This document shows, in pieces, positions 29,004 to 39,614 of a stretch of 64,000 bases of DNA. The position numbers and the translations under genes were made by a program. Source of the DNA: Pontibacillus salipaludis (lineage in GTDB: Bacteria; Bacillota; Bacilli; Bacillales; BH030062); the NCBI RefSeq assembly GCF_014642405.1, contig NZ_BMIN01000002.1:310001-374000 (forward strand). The letters run 5' to 3'. Numbering within the stretch: position 1 is the stretch's first letter; the number at the start of each line of letters is the position of its first letter. The notes beneath the pieces were generated by a model. It was not told where the DNA came from. It saw only the letters and a list, made by a program, of their open reading frames with translations, and ran no database searches.

Positions 29004-29723
29004 TTATTGTGTCAAAGGGCTTTTATTAGGAAGACCCGCTTTACGTGGATATTTCTTAGGTGTTTTGCGACGCTTGTGATAGATTCCAATATTACGTTCG
29101 CTATCCTCTTCAGGTAAATAGAAAGTGTGATGCTTCTCTAGTTCAGCACCAAGAAGACTTGTCGCAAAAGCCGCATCCTCCAATTCATCTTTAAAGGAAG
29201 CGCCCTTCATTGCTACGAACTTACCACCTACTTTTGTGAGAGGCAGACATAATTCGCTTAAAACGGATAGTCTCGCTACAGCGCGGGCTGTTACCATATC
29301 GTACTGTTCTCTAAACTGTTGGTTCTTGCCAAAGTTTTCAGCACGATCGTGATAGAAAGCGACATCATCGAGTTCTAGTTTTGTAGCTAAATGATTTAAG
29401 AATGTAATACGCTTCTTCAACGAATCGACAATCGTTACCTTTAGTTGCGGAAAGACGATTTTTAAAGGGAGACTAGGGAATCCTGCCCCAGCTCCCACAT
29501 CACATATCGATAAAGGTTGATTGAAATCTAAATAAAAAGCTGCTGTTATTGAATCGTAAAAGTGCTTTAAATATACACTCTCTTCATCTGTAATAGCCGT
29601 TAGATTCATTTTTTCGTTCCACTCTACGAGAGCTTCAAAATAATCATGGAACTGCTTTTTTTGTTTCTCATTTAGCTCAATCCCTTGATCTTGTAAAGCT
29701 TTAAGAAAGGTTTCTTTGTTCAT
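29004..29723 (-). CDS. rsmG: 16S rRNA (guanine-527-N7) methyltransferase
   Basis: The 239-residue SAM enzyme has motif [17 protein letters not shown] (about 74-89) and [11 protein letters not shown]. It methylates G527 in the 530 loop of 16S rRNA; loss gives low-level streptomycin resistance in B. subtilis. It lies 18 bases after mnmG. The tail is basic and Lys/Pro-rich. Confidence 0.96.
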   Translation of the reverse strand: MNKETFLKALQDQGIELNEKQKKQFHDYFEALVEWNEKMNLTAITDEESVYLKHFYDSITAAFYLDFNQPLSICDVGAGAGFPSLPLKIVFPQLKVTIVDSLKKRITFLNHLATKLELDDVAFYHDRAENFGKNQQFREQYDMVTARAVARLSVLSELCLPLTKVGGKFVAMKGASFKDELEDAAFATSLLGAELEKHHTFYLPEEDSERNIGIYHKRRKTPKKYPRKAGLPNKSPLTQ

Positions 29724-29741
29724 GACACCGGTCCTTTCTGC

Positions 29742-31640
29742 TTAGGCTTCATCTCCAGATACCTTAGCAATTTTTCCTTGCTCTATATAAACAAGTAAGA
29801 TTGATACATCAGCTGGGTTCACACCAGAGACACGCGAAGCCTGACCTACCGATAAAGGACGAACCTCTTTCAGGCGATCCCTTGCTTCAGAAGCGATACC
29901 ATGGATATCATCATAATCAATGTCCTCTGGAATCTTCTTGTTTTCCATTTTTCGCATACGTTCAATTTGCTGTTCTGACTTTTGAATGTAGCCAGCGTAT
30001 TTCGTATGGATCTCCACTTGTTCTTCTACCGCTTCAGGAAGATCCTTTCTCTCTTCAAGGAGACTTGCGACCATTTCAAATTTCATTTCTGGTCGTTTGA
30101 GTAAATCATACGCGTTAACTGCATCTTTAAGAGGTGAACCGCCCGCTTGTTGAATAACCTCTTGAACTTGATCTGTTGCTTTAATTGTAATTCCTTTTAG
30201 ACGTTCAATTTCTTCGTTAATCATACGTTTTTTATCTTGGAAGCGAGCATAACGATCTTCAGAGATCATTCCAATTTCGTAACCAATATCCGTAAGACGA
30301 AGGTCTGCGTTATCATGACGCAGGATAAGGCGGTATTCAGCACGAGAAGTAAGAAGACGATACGGTTCGTCCGTTCCTTTCGTTACTAAATCATCAATAA
30401 GAACACCGATATAAGCTTGAGAACGATCTAGAATAACCGGTTCTTTGCCAAGTACTTTAGAAGCTGCATTAATACCTGCCATTAAACCTTGAGCCGCGGC
30501 TTCTTCATATCCAGAAGTACCGTTTATTTGACCAGCTGTAAACAACCCTTCAACTGCTTTTAATTCGAGTGTTGGCCAAAGCTGGGTTGGGATGACAGAA
30601 TCATACTCAATCGCATAGCCAGCTCGCATGATTTCAGCTTTTTCAAGCCCTGGTACCGTCTCAATCATTTGCTTTTGAACGTTTTCAGGTAAGGAAGTAG
30701 ACAGGCCTTGTACATAAACCTCTTCTGTATTTCTACCTTCAGGTTCTAAAAAGACCTGGTGACGAGGTTTATCATGGAAACGAACAATTTTGTCTTCAAC
30801 AGAAGGGCAGTAACGAGGCCCTGTACCTTTCACCATTCCTGAATACATTGCAGATGAACTTAAGTTGTCATCAATAATCTTATGAGTAAATTCATTCGTA
30901 TACGTTAGCCAACAAGGAATTTGATCCATAATATACTCTGTTGTCTCATAGGAGAATGCACGTGGAACCTCATCCCCTGGTTGAATTTCTGTTTTTGAAT
31001 AGTCAATTGAATGACTGTTTACGCGCATTGGAGTTCCTGTCTTGAAGCGAACCATCTTAATCCCAAGTTCTTCAAGTTGAACAGATAAATCTGTAGAAGC
31101 ACGTTGGTTATTAGGCCCACTCTCATAGGCTAAATCTCCAATGAGTACTTTACTACGCATGAATGTTCCGGTTGTCACAATGACAGAGTCTGCTGTATAA
31201 GCGGCCTTTGTCTCTGTTACGACACCTTTACATACTCCGTCTTCTACCATAAGTTCTTTAACCATTCCCTGACGAATCGTTAGGTTTGGTTCATTCTCAA
31301 TAACTTTTTTCATTTCTTGAATATATAAATGTTTGTCAGCTTGGGCACGAAGAGCACGCACAGCTGGGCCTTTTCTTGTATTTAATAAACGCATTTGAAT
31401 ATACGTTTTATCAATTACTTTGGCCATTTCTCCGCCTAAGGCATCAATTTCACGAACGACGACACCTTTTGCCGGTCCTCCAATTGAAGGGTTACAAGGC
31501 ATAAAGGCAATCATATCTAAATTTAACGTTAGCATTAATGTCTTCGCTCCGCGACGGGCAGCTGCTAACCCAGCTTCTACACCTGCATGACCAGCACCAA
31601 CAACAATAACGTCATAATGTCCTGCATCAAAAGTATTCAT
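29742..31640 (-). CDS. mnmG: tRNA uridine-34 modification flavoprotein MnmG
   Basis: The 632-residue FAD protein has the N-terminal nucleotide motif [36 protein letters not shown], and a C-terminal helical domain that docks MnmE. With MnmE it builds the carboxymethylaminomethyl group on wobble uridine-34 of tRNAs. Length is normal. Operon mnmE-mnmG-rsmG. Confidence 0.97.
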   Translation of the reverse strand: MNTFDAGHYDVIVVGAGHAGVEAGLAAARRGAKTLMLTLNLDMIAFMPCNPSIGGPAKGVVVREIDALGGEMAKVIDKTYIQMRLLNTRKGPAVRALRAQADKHLYIQEMKKVIENEPNLTIRQGMVKELMVEDGVCKGVVTETKAAYTADSVIVTTGTFMRSKVLIGDLAYESGPNNQRASTDLSVQLEELGIKMVRFKTGTPMRVNSHSIDYSKTEIQPGDEVPRAFSYETTEYIMDQIPCWLTYTNEFTHKIIDDNLSSSAMYSGMVKGTGPRYCPSVEDKIVRFHDKPRHQVFLEPEGRNTEEVYVQGLSTSLPENVQKQMIETVPGLEKAEIMRAGYAIEYDSVIPTQLWPTLELKAVEGLFTAGQINGTSGYEEAAAQGLMAGINAASKVLGKEPVILDRSQAYIGVLIDDLVTKGTDEPYRLLTSRAEYRLILRHDNADLRLTDIGYEIGMISEDRYARFQDKKRMINEEIERLKGITIKATDQVQEVIQQAGGSPLKDAVNAYDLLKRPEMKFEMVASLLEERKDLPEAVEEQVEIHTKYAGYIQKSEQQIERMRKMENKKIPEDIDYDDIHGIASEARDRLKEVRPLSVGQASRVSGVNPADVSILLVYIEQGKIAKVSGDEA

Positions 31641-31663
31641 GACTCTCTCTCCTTAACTCACTT

Positions 31664-33040
31664 TTATTTTCCTAAACAAAACTGAGAGAATAACTGATCA
31701 ATTAAGCTTTCTTGAACCGTATCACCTACGATTTCACCAAGAAGTTCCCATGTTCGGGTAACATCGATTTGAACCATATCAATCGGCATCCCCGCATTCA
31801 TTCCATCCATTGCATCTTCTAACGTTTCTTTAGCTTGATTTAGCAGTTGGACGTGGCGAACATTTGAAAGGTAGGTCATATCACCAGTATCAATATCTCC
31901 TTCAAAGAAAATATCTGATATAGATGTTTCTAATTGATCAATACCTTGCTCTTCAATTAACGACGTCGATACAATTGGATGATCACCCGCTACTTCGCGT
32001 AATTCATCCATATCTATTTGTTGAGGCAAATCTGTCTTATTTACAATAACAATGACATCCATGCCTTCAACCGCTTCAAATAATTTTTTGTCTTCTTGCG
32101 TAATTGTGTCTCCATTATTTAAGACAAGCAAAATTAGATCCGCTTCTTGTAAAACTTGGCGAGATCGCTCAACACCAATCTTCTCAACTAAGTCTTCTGT
32201 TTCTCGAATTCCTGCGGTGTCAATGAGACGAAGTGGAACTCCTCTTACGTTTACGTACTCCTCAATGACATCACGAGTTGTTCCAGGAATTTCTGTAACA
32301 ATCGCTTTATTCTCGTGAACTAATGCGTTCATTAAAGAAGACTTCCCTACGTTCGGACGACCAACGATAGCTGTTCCAAGACCTTCACGAAGTATTTTCC
32401 CTTGTTTAGCCGTTCTTAACAGTCGTTCTATCTCTTGGTGGACCTGCCTTGTGTTCTGAATCATTAATTCGTTCGTCATTTCTTCAACGTCATCATATTC
32501 CGGATAATCAATATTGACTTCTACTTGAGCTAATACCTCAAGTAGTTCTTGTCTTAATTTCTGAATTAAATGGGATAGACGACCATCCATTTGCTTTAAA
32601 GCTACGTTCATAGCGCGATCAGTCTTAGCACGGATTAAATCCATAACTGCTTCTGCCTGGGATAAGTCGATACGTCCATTTAAAAAAGCACGCTTAGTAA
32701 ACTCACCTGGCTCCGCTAAACGGGCTCCTTGTGACAAAGTTAACTCTAAAACACGGTTTACAGAAACAAGACCACCATGACAGTTGATCTCTACTATATC
32801 TTCACGAGTGAACGTTTTAGGAGCACGCATGACAGAAACCATTACCTCTTCCACCATTTCATTCGTTTTAGGGTCCAGTAACTTTCCATAATGAATCGTA
32901 TGAGTGTCAACCTGGTTTAAATCTTTACCCTGAAACATTCCGTTAGCTAAGGAAACCGCTTCTGGACCACTTAAACGAACAATAGCGATCGCTCCTTCCC
33001 CAACGGGGGTCGATATCGCACTTATAGTATCTGTGTCCAT
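31664..33040 (-). CDS. mnmE: tRNA modification GTPase MnmE (TrmE)
   Basis: The 458-residue protein has an N-terminal folate-binding domain ([19 protein letters not shown]), an embedded G domain with [20 protein letters not shown] and NKTD, and the invariant C-terminal FCLGK whose Cys is needed for activity. It is the partner of MnmG. The start of the mnmE-mnmG-rsmG unit lies after a DnaA-box cluster. Confidence 0.97.
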   Translation of the reverse strand: MDTDTISAISTPVGEGAIAIVRLSGPEAVSLANGMFQGKDLNQVDTHTIHYGKLLDPKTNEMVEEVMVSVMRAPKTFTREDIVEINCHGGLVSVNRVLELTLSQGARLAEPGEFTKRAFLNGRIDLSQAEAVMDLIRAKTDRAMNVALKQMDGRLSHLIQKLRQELLEVLAQVEVNIDYPEYDDVEEMTNELMIQNTRQVHQEIERLLRTAKQGKILREGLGTAIVGRPNVGKSSLMNALVHENKAIVTEIPGTTRDVIEEYVNVRGVPLRLIDTAGIRETEDLVEKIGVERSRQVLQEADLILLVLNNGDTITQEDKKLFEAVEGMDVIVIVNKTDLPQQIDMDELREVAGDHPIVSTSLIEEQGIDQLETSISDIFFEGDIDTGDMTYLSNVRHVQLLNQAKETLEDAMDGMNAGMPIDMVQIDVTRTWELLGEIVGDTVQESLIDQLFSQFCLGK

Positions 33041-33072
33041 GCTCTCACCTCTTTCCTCATCTTAATTATATT

Positions 33073-33194
33073 TTATCCACAATTGTTTGATTTATATAGT
33101 CACTAACTTATTAGATTAGCACATAACACAATTCTTTGAAAAGCTTTTACTTCAAACTATTTGTATAGGCAGAGCGTTATCCACATGTGGATAA
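33073..33194. other. DnaA-box cluster in the mnmE-jag gap
   Basis: Three perfect TTATCCACA boxes lie at 33073-33081 and 33177-33194, where two abut head to head as an 18-bp palindrome. From memory, trmE-jag is one of the strong DnaA-binding intergenic regions in B. subtilis, so the site is conserved. Confidence 0.85.
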
Positions 33195-33254
33195 TTTATA
33201 TCGCTCATTTCCCCTCTTTTCATTGTCACACGTCATCCGACTCAATCACAAGAA

Positions 33255-33281
33255 ATGCCCCCGGTCCTCGACCAGGGGCAT
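33255..33281 (-). terminator. Terminator after jag
   Basis: ATGCCCC-GGT and ACC-GGGGCAT around CTCG, with T-rich sequence following on the minus strand, just after the jag stop. Confidence 0.8.
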
Positions 33282-33289
33282 CTTAAACG

Positions 33290-34036
33290 TTATTCGGGTT
33301 TAATCACAACATGACGATGCGGTTCTGAACCATCAGAGTACGTCGAAACTTGTTTGTTATGCTGAAGAGCAGCGTGAATAATTTTTCTCTCATAAGAAGG
33401 CATTGATTCAAGCGCAATCTCAGTCTTCGTTCGAACGGCTTTGTCAGCCAAACGACTTGCTAAACCTGAAAGTGTCTCTTTCCTTCTTTCTCTATATCCT
33501 TCAGCATCTACCATTGCTGTAAGATACTGATGACCATCTTTGTTTATGACCAACTGAGCTAACGACTGCAAAGCATTTAGTGTTTGACCCCGTTTACCAA
33601 TGAGTAAAGCAATTTTATCCCCTTTAAGCTCAAATATAACTTCTTTACTCTTTTTCTGAACGGTTACATGGATCGGAGCTCCCATTTGGTTACCGACTTG
33701 CTCTAAATACTCTTTCGTTGCCTCAATTGCATCTTCCACATCAGATGTTTTTTTCACCTGTTCTTCAGCTACACTATAACTTTCTTGATCTTCTGTACTT
33801 TCTTTTTGGTCAACAGGTTCTTCAGTTGGTTCTGGTGCGGTTGAAACCGTTTCTTCTTTAGTAGTTATCATCATAACCTTTACAATAGCTTTCTTAGCAC
33901 CAAACACACCGAAGAATCCTTTTTTGCCTTCGTCAATTATTTCTACATTAACTTGGTCCCTCGAGGTGTTTAACTGCTCTAACGCTGAACGGACCGCGTC
34001 CTCAACTGTTTGTCCAGTAGCAGTTACTTGTCTCAC
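33290..34036 (-). CDS. jag: Jag (KhpB/EloR-type) RNA-binding protein
   Basis: The 248-residue protein has an N-terminal Jag_N domain (about 1-50, with KKGFFGVFGAKKA), an acidic Glu/Thr-rich linker (about 60-100), a KH domain (LLIGKRGQTLNALQ, about 160-175) and an R3H domain near the C-terminus. The family binds RNA and influences cell elongation. The GTG start at 34036 directly follows the spoIIIJ stop. Confidence 0.95.
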   Translation of the reverse strand: MRQVTATGQTVEDAVRSALEQLNTSRDQVNVEIIDEGKKGFFGVFGAKKAIVKVMMITTKEETVSTAPEPTEEPVDQKESTEDQESYSVAEEQVKKTSDVEDAIEATKEYLEQVGNQMGAPIHVTVQKKSKEVIFELKGDKIALLIGKRGQTLNALQSLAQLVINKDGHQYLTAMVDAEGYRERRKETLSGLASRLADKAVRTKTEIALESMPSYERKIIHAALQHNKQVSTYSDGSEPHRHVVIKPE

Positions 34037-34801
34037 TTACTTCGCTCCCTCTGTTTCTGTATCCTTCATCATTGGCTTACGAATAAAAACAGTTTGTGCA
34101 ATCATAAATAAGTTACCTACTACCCAGTAAAGTGCTAGTGCGGCTGGGAAGTTTAATGCAAAAATACCAATCATAACCGGCATAATGTAAAGCATCATTT
34201 TCATTTGCGGGTTCTGATCCATAGTGCCAGCCATCATTAACTTTTGCTGAATAAATGTTGTTGCTGCAGCAACGAGTGGCATAATGAAGAATGGATCTGG
34301 TGCACCTAATTCAAACCATAGGAAACTATGTGTTTCAATTTCCTGGGTACGAACAATTGCATGATAAAAAGCAATTAAGATCGGCATTTGTAAAAGAATT
34401 GGGAAACAACCAGCTAACGGGTTAACCCCATTTTTCTGGAACAATTGCATTGTTTCTTGTTGTAGCTGTTGCTGTGTTTTCTGATCTTTTGAGCTATACT
34501 TTTGTCTTAGCTCTTGTAACTGTGGTTGTATTTCCTGCATAGCTTTAGAGCTTTTTAACTGTTTTACGTTTAACGGCAACAGAATCAAGCGAATGATCAG
34601 TGTTACAACTACAATAGATAAACCGTAGCTTTCACTAAACAAGCCTGCGAAATACTTAATTAACAATGACAGTGGATAGACGAAATACTCATTCCAAAAT
34701 CCTGTACTTTCAGATGTAATGTTTTGATCAATTTGAGTACAACCTGATAGTACAACAAGAAGTCCTGTCAGAGTTAATAAAAAAAGGACCTTCTTTCGCA
34801 A
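34037..34801 (-). CDS. spoIIIJ: Membrane insertase YidC (SpoIIIJ)
   Basis: The 254-residue lipoprotein insertase has signal [16 protein letters not shown] with a lipobox Cys and five membrane segments. [20 protein letters not shown] is the YidC core segment. It inserts membrane proteins and is needed for sigma-G activation in spores. I place the start at TTG 34801, preceded by AAGGAGG at 9 bases; the frame runs upstream to an ATG at 34861 with no ribosome site and would wrongly precede the signal peptide. Confidence 0.94.
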   Translation of the reverse strand: MRKKVLFLLTLTGLLVVLSGCTQIDQNITSESTGFWNEYFVYPLSLLIKYFAGLFSESYGLSIVVVTLIIRLILLPLNVKQLKSSKAMQEIQPQLQELRQKYSSKDQKTQQQLQQETMQLFQKNGVNPLAGCFPILLQMPILIAFYHAIVRTQEIETHSFLWFELGAPDPFFIMPLVAAATTFIQQKLMMAGTMDQNPQMKMMLYIMPVMIGIFALNFPAALALYWVVGNLFMIAQTVFIRKPMMKDTETEGAK

Positions 34802-34890
34802 CGTTTCTTCCTCCTTATTATCCCAAACGGTAATATTCCAGTAATACATGTATTCTATCATTAGTGACTGGCAAGCTTCTATATCAAATC

Positions 34891-35244
34891 TTAAGCTTTT
34901 ACTGATTTCGCTAAAAGATTTGTTTTCTTTAAAACGTGAGACAAACTTTTCTTGATCTCTTGGAAGTTCATTTGATTTGTTGGCTTTCTAGCAATGACAA
35001 CTATATCGTAATTTTGCTCCATTCGTGGCTCAAGTTCAAGAAAGGCTTGTCTCAAGTAACGCTTTATTTGATTTCTCATAACGGCGTTTCCGATCTTTTT
35101 GCTTACTGAAAGGCCAATTCGGAAGTGAGGTTGTTCCTCTTTTTTTACGTAGTAGAGCACCAGTTGTCTATTAGCAAATGAAGAACCCTTTTTAAAAACA
35201 TGCTGAAATTCTTCATTTTTTTTAATGCGGTATTGTTTCTTCAT
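34891..35244 (-). CDS. rnpA: Ribonuclease P protein component
   Basis: The 117-residue basic protein carries the RNR signature [17 protein letters not shown]. It binds the RNase P RNA for 5' processing of tRNA. It stands upstream of spoIIIJ. Confidence 0.97.
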   Translation of the reverse strand: MKKQYRIKKNEEFQHVFKKGSSFANRQLVLYYVKKEEQPHFRIGLSVSKKIGNAVMRNQIKRYLRQAFLELEPRMEQNYDIVVIARKPTNQMNFQEIKKSLSHVLKKTNLLAKSVKA

Positions 35245-35526
35245 AATTTCATCCTCACTCTTAAAAAAAAGCGTAGTGCGCCTTTAGATACACGAGTTTT
35301 CAATCGTCGAGATGTGCAAAGTCGCTAGTAAATAAGTTATGACCATCATATGTCGTTTCTTCTTTTATTCTCAACATAAAAAACGTATTCCCCCTGCTTA
35401 CAGCATATCCCCTACAGAAAAAAGTTATATCATACGAAACAGCATTTTCTTAAAGAAATATTAGATCAGCACCACTATTAATGGTTTAGTGAGGAATACG
35501 TTTTATTTACGTTCAAACTAGAAAAA
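35245..35526. other. Unusually long rpmH-rnpA gap with an inverted repeat
   Basis: No gene. AAAACGTATTCC (starting near 35380) and GGAATACGTTTT (near 35493-35504) are complementary and about 100 bases apart. A strong terminator after rpmH separates it from rnpA, so rnpA needs its own promoter here. Confidence 0.5.
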
Positions 35527-35549
35527 AGACCACTGACATATGTTCAGTG
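35526..35549 (-). terminator. rpmH terminator
   Basis: CCACTGA and TCAGTGG around a short loop, followed on the minus strand by TCTTTTTT. It lies directly after the rpmH stop. Confidence 0.85.
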
Positions 35550-35551
35550 GC

Positions 35552-35686
35552 CTATGCAGATAATGTTTTTCTACCTTTGCGACGACGGCGCGCTAGTACT
35601 TTACGTCCGTTTGCAGAACTCATACGATTACGGAAGCCGTGCACTTTTTTACGTTTACGGTTATTTGGTTGAAATGTACGTTTCAT
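35552..35686 (-). CDS. rpmH: 50S ribosomal protein L34
   Basis: The minus strand encodes a 44-residue, very basic protein from [18 protein letters not shown] to RKTLSA, typical of L34. GGGAGGTG precedes the ATG. It is the gene flanking oriC in most Firmicutes. Confidence 0.97.
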   Translation of the reverse strand: MKRTFQPNNRKRKKVHGFRNRMSSANGRKVLARRRRKGRKTLSA

Positions 35687-36089
35687 TGTATAGACACCTC
35701 CCTGAGGATTGAATAAATTCAAAAACTAAAAAGACAGTCCAATTCATTATAAGAAGGATAGGCATAAAAAGTCAACTTTCTTTTTAGGTTTCTAACGAAT
35801 GCAACCTATCCTTAGAACGCATACTCAAGTCATGTCACCTTTAATGCTCATTATAACCTTTTTGTATTTTTTAAGTATTACTTATGTTTCACTTCGTAAT
35901 GTTCACATGAACAAGGTATTCCCCAGGATCCGTTTTCTCCAGATATCTCACTCCACCCTAAACCAATTTTAATTAAACTTCTTCTGTAAACCCGACAATT
36001 ACATCAACCAATTTAACGAAGAACAATAGCTATCCATTACACGTTAAATATCGTGTTTAATCAGGGCAATATTTTCTGTACACTTTGTC

Positions 36090-36367
36090 TGTGAATAACT
36101 TTATTAACGATTTTTCGACTATCCACACCAATTATCGACAAGTTAATCACAAAATATAGTGTTGTGGATAAATATTATCTACAAGCAGTAGACAGTGTGG
36201 ATAACCAACCAAAAACCATTGCAACTCGGGGATTTATTTGGTATTATATTTGTGTTTTAGTAATGAACAACCAAACACACCAAAAATTCTTTTCCACAGA
36301 CTGTGGATAAGTTGTGGACATCTATTCACAATGGTGTGCACTTACTTATCAACAATATTGTGGATTG
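36090..36367. other. oriC: oriC, left part: DnaA-box cluster upstream of dnaA
   Basis: Perfect boxes lie at 36163-36171, 36196-36204 and 36302-36310. Near matches lie at 36090, 36119, 36132, 36290, 36322, 36346 and 36359. The 880-base gap between rpmH and dnaA has no gene. This corresponds to the incA/incB regions of the bipartite B. subtilis origin and probably also serves dnaA autoregulation. Confidence 0.92.
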
Positions 36368-36570
36368 TGCTTATAAGTTTACTGCAGACTGTTATAGTAA
36401 CAGTTATGCTTCCACAGAATTATAAGTCCTAAAGATTGCACAAAAGTTGTACAACCCACCTCCGGATCTCCTTTCTTTATGTATATATACCAAGAAAGGT
36501 AGGATACGTGAGGTTTTTTGTTTCATAAACTCTTCTTTACTATTTTTATGCTCGAAAGGGGTGAAATTTG

Positions 36571-37923
36571 TTGGAAAATATCAACGAGCTTTGGGATAAT
36601 ACGCTCGCGAAAATAGAAGAAAAAATAAGTAAACCCAGCTTTGAGACTTGGTTAAAAAGTACAAAAGCTGACTCTCTTAAAGATGATACGCTCATAATCG
36701 TAGCACCCAATGAATTTGCTAGGGATTGGCTCGAAAGTCGCTATTCTAAGTTAATATCCGATGCTTTATTTGAAGTTACAGGAGCTCAACTGCAAACAAA
36801 ATTTATTATTCCAGAGGCTAAAGATGTAACTCCTGATGATGTAAAACCAGCGATGAAACAAGTACAAAATATGCAGCAAAATGAGCAAGAGGAATCTCCT
36901 CAAAGTATGCTCAATTCTAAATATACTTTTGATACTTTCGTTATTGGTTCAGGAAATCGGTTTGCCCATGCAGCTTCACTAGCTGTAGCAGAAGCACCAG
37001 CTAGAGCATACAATCCGCTATTTATTTATGGAGGTGTGGGGTTAGGAAAAACACACTTAATGCATGCGATTGGACATTATGTTCTTGATCATAACCCTTC
37101 AGCCAAAGTCGTTTATCTTTCTTCCGAGAAATTCACAAATGAATTTATTAATTCTATTAGAGACAATAAAGCAGTTAACTTTCGTAACAAGTACCGCAAT
37201 GTAGACGTGCTACTAATTGATGATATTCAATTCTTAGCTGGAAAAGAACAAACACAAGAGGAATTCTTCCACACTTTTAATACACTTCACGAAGAAAACA
37301 AACAAATTGTCATATCTAGTGACCGACCACCTAAAGAGATTCCGACTTTAGAGGACCGTTTGCGTTCTCGGTTTGAATGGGGACTCATTACTGATATTAC
37401 CCCGCCAGATTTAGAAACACGTATTGCTATTTTGCGTAAGAAGGCCAAAGCCGAAGGTCTAGATATTCCAAATGAGGTAATGCTTTATATTGCGAATCAA
37501 ATTGATACAAATATCCGGGAATTAGAAGGAGCTCTCATACGTGTTGTAGCGTACTCTTCTCTCATTAATCGAGATATTGATGCTTCATTAGCAGCTGAAG
37601 CTTTGAAAGACATTATTCCAAGCTCTAAGCCAAAAATAATTACAATCCAGTCTATACAAGAAGTTGTAGCTGAAAAATATAGTATTAAACTAGATGACTT
37701 TGCAGCTAAAAAGCGAACCAAAACAATTGCTTATCCAAGACAAATCGCCATGTACCTATCAAGAGAAATGACCGATTATTCACTACCGAAAATTGGAGAA
37801 GAGTTTGGAGGGCGTGATCATACGACAGTGATTCATGCTCATGAGAAAATTTCTAAGATGCTTAGTCAAGATCAACAATTACAAAAAGACTTAGAAGAGT
37901 TAAAGGAAACACTAAAATCGTAA
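36571..37923 (+). CDS. dnaA: Chromosomal replication initiator DnaA
   Basis: The 450-residue AAA+ initiator has domain I ([18 protein letters not shown]), a flexible Gln-rich domain II (about 85-115), the ATPase with Walker [14 protein letters not shown] and Walker [13 protein letters not shown], and a DNA-binding domain with [15 protein letters not shown]. It opens oriC. Two TTG codons stand in tandem at 36568 and 36571. The second is 7 bases from GGGGTG and matches the usual MEN start, so I prefer it. Confidence 0.97.
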   Translation: MENINELWDNTLAKIEEKISKPSFETWLKSTKADSLKDDTLIIVAPNEFARDWLESRYSKLISDALFEVTGAQLQTKFIIPEAKDVTPDDVKPAMKQVQNMQQNEQEESPQSMLNSKYTFDTFVIGSGNRFAHAASLAVAEAPARAYNPLFIYGGVGLGKTHLMHAIGHYVLDHNPSAKVVYLSSEKFTNEFINSIRDNKAVNFRNKYRNVDVLLIDDIQFLAGKEQTQEEFFHTFNTLHEENKQIVISSDRPPKEIPTLEDRLRSRFEWGLITDITPPDLETRIAILRKKAKAEGLDIPNEVMLYIANQIDTNIRELEGALIRVVAYSSLINRDIDASLAAEALKDIIPSSKPKIITIQSIQEVVAEKYSIKLDDFAAKKRTKTIAYPRQIAMYLSREMTDYSLPKIGEEFGGRDHTTVIHAHEKISKMLSQDQQLQKDLEELKETLKS

Positions 37924-37931
37924 AAATGAGC

Positions 37932-38079
37932 TGTGGATAGTCTTATAAGTTGTCCTTAAAGTTACGCACAATCTATCCACATGTGGATATCCCTAGTTTC
38001 ATGGGGTCAGTTACACTTATACACATATTCACAGCCCTTACGACTACTACGACCTTTTTTATAATATAAATATAACTAA
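37932..38079. other. oriC: oriC, right part: DnaA boxes, DnaA-trio and unwinding element
   Basis: Boxes lie at 37932-37940 and 37973-37990 (head-to-head pair), then 38017-38025 and 38025-38033. These are followed by GCCC, a DnaA-trio array TTA-CGA-CTA-CTA-CGA (38038-38052) and an AT-only stretch to about 38076. The order box, GC cluster, trio, AT-rich element matches the basal unwinding system described in B. subtilis. Confidence 0.88.
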
Positions 38080-38107
38080 TGGAATTCCATTTAGGAGGAT
38101 TTGATTC

Positions 38108-39250
38108 ATGAGATTTACAATACAACGCGATCAATTAATGAATAGCGTCCAAGATGTTATGAAAGCCATCTCTTCTAGAACCACTATTCCTATTCTTACA
38201 GGAATGAAAGTAGAAGCGACAGAATACGGAGTTAAACTGACAGGAAGTGACTCTGATGTAACCATTGAGTCCTTTATTCCAGTAGAGGAAGATGGGATCG
38301 TACTAGTTGAAAACATTGAACCTGGTAGCATTGTTTTACAAGCTAAGTACTTCCCAGATATCGTTAAAAAGTTACCTCAACAAACAGTTGAAATAGAAGT
38401 AGATGATCACTTTAACGTAAATATTCGATCAGGTAGTGCAGAGTTTCACTTAAATGGCCAAGACGCAGAAGAATACCCGCATTTACCACAAATTCAAACA
38501 AACCAAAGTTTTGAAGTTCCTATCGATTTACTAAAAGACTTAATTCGACAAACGGTCTTTGCGGTGTCCACCTCAGAAACACGCCCCATCTTGACAGGTG
38601 TAAACATGAAGGTGGAAAGTGATGACCTATACTTTATTGCTACAGATAGTCATCGTCTTGCTTCAAGAAAAATCCCTATGGGGAACAATGTTCAGCCGTT
38701 ATCATTTGAGAATGTTGTTATTCCTGGTAAGAGTTTGACAGAACTTAATAAAATTCTTGATGATTCTCAAGAAACCATTGAAATTAGCGTTACAGAAAAT
38801 CAAATTTTATTCCGTACGAAGCATCTTTATTTCCTTTCACGCTTATTAGATGGCAATTATCCTGAAACATCACGTTTAATTCCAGATGAAGTAAAAACAA
38901 CGGTTTACATTGATACCAAAGAGTTACTACAATCCATTGACCGCGCTTCTCTCTTAGCTAAGGAGAACCGCAATAGTGTTGTTAAACTTTCAACCAAAGA
39001 AAATAACCGAGTGGAAATTACAAGTAACTCTCCTGAGGTAGGTAATGTTGTAGAAGAAGTAACAGCTGAATCTTTAGAAGGGGAAGATCTTAAGATCTCC
39101 TTTAGTGCAAAGTATATGATGGATGCATTGAAAGTAGTCGACTGTGAAAAAGTAAATATTCAATTCACTGGAGCTATGCGCCCATTTTTAATTCGCCCTA
39201 ATGAAAATGATCAAATATTGCAATTGATTTTACCTGTTAGAACTTACTGA
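38108..39250 (+). CDS. dnaN: DNA polymerase III sliding clamp (beta)
   Basis: The 380-residue protein starts MRFTIQRDQLMNSVQDVMKA and ends with the ring-forming third domain (LILPVRTY). It has three similar clamp domains of about 125 residues. Ribosome site AGGAGG. Confidence 0.97.
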   Translation: MRFTIQRDQLMNSVQDVMKAISSRTTIPILTGMKVEATEYGVKLTGSDSDVTIESFIPVEEDGIVLVENIEPGSIVLQAKYFPDIVKKLPQQTVEIEVDDHFNVNIRSGSAEFHLNGQDAEEYPHLPQIQTNQSFEVPIDLLKDLIRQTVFAVSTSETRPILTGVNMKVESDDLYFIATDSHRLASRKIPMGNNVQPLSFENVVIPGKSLTELNKILDDSQETIEISVTENQILFRTKHLYFLSRLLDGNYPETSRLIPDEVKTTVYIDTKELLQSIDRASLLAKENRNSVVKLSTKENNRVEITSNSPEVGNVVEEVTAESLEGEDLKISFSAKYMMDALKVVDCEKVNIQFTGAMRPFLIRPNENDQILQLILPVRTY

Positions 39251-39271
39251 TTTCTACTGATTCTAGAAATA

Positions 39272-39300
39272 AAAAGCAAGGGATGTCATCCCTTGCTTTT
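39272..39300 (+). terminator. dnaN terminator
   Basis: AAAAGCAAGGGAT and complement around GTC, followed by T's. It separates dnaA-dnaN from yaaA-recF. Confidence 0.9.
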
Positions 39301-39363
39301 CTTATGGACAAATCTTTAGTAAAATAGGTAGAAGGTCAAGTCTGGAATTAGGGTGAAAAATAC

Positions 39364-39585
39364 ATGTATGAATCAATTGAAATAGAAACTGATATGATTC
39401 CTTTAGGGAAATTTTTACAGATTGCAAACGTCATTGAAACCGGTGGAATGGCAAAATGGTTCTTGTCTGAGTACCCAGTTTTTGTTAATGGAGAAAGAGA
39501 AGATCGTCGTGGTAAAAAATTATCTTTTGGAGATCTTGTAGAAGTTGAAGGTGTAGGTACCTTTAAGGTTGTATCAGAATCTTAA
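39364..39585 (+). CDS. yaaA: S4-domain protein YaaA
   Basis: The 73-residue protein with S4-like core GGMAKWFLSEYPVFVNGERE is the small RNA-binding-fold protein between dnaN and recF. It is a ribosome-related factor in the wider family. Confidence 0.94.
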   Translation: MYESIEIETDMIPLGKFLQIANVIETGGMAKWFLSEYPVFVNGEREDRRGKKLSFGDLVEVEGVGTFKVVSES

Positions 39586-39614
39586 TTTCCCAATTAAGTT
39601 GAAGGGGACTCCCT

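Noticed and set aside
35878-35912. TGTTTCACTTCGTAATGTTCAC considered as parS
   Set aside because: The right half does not match; it lacks the palindrome.
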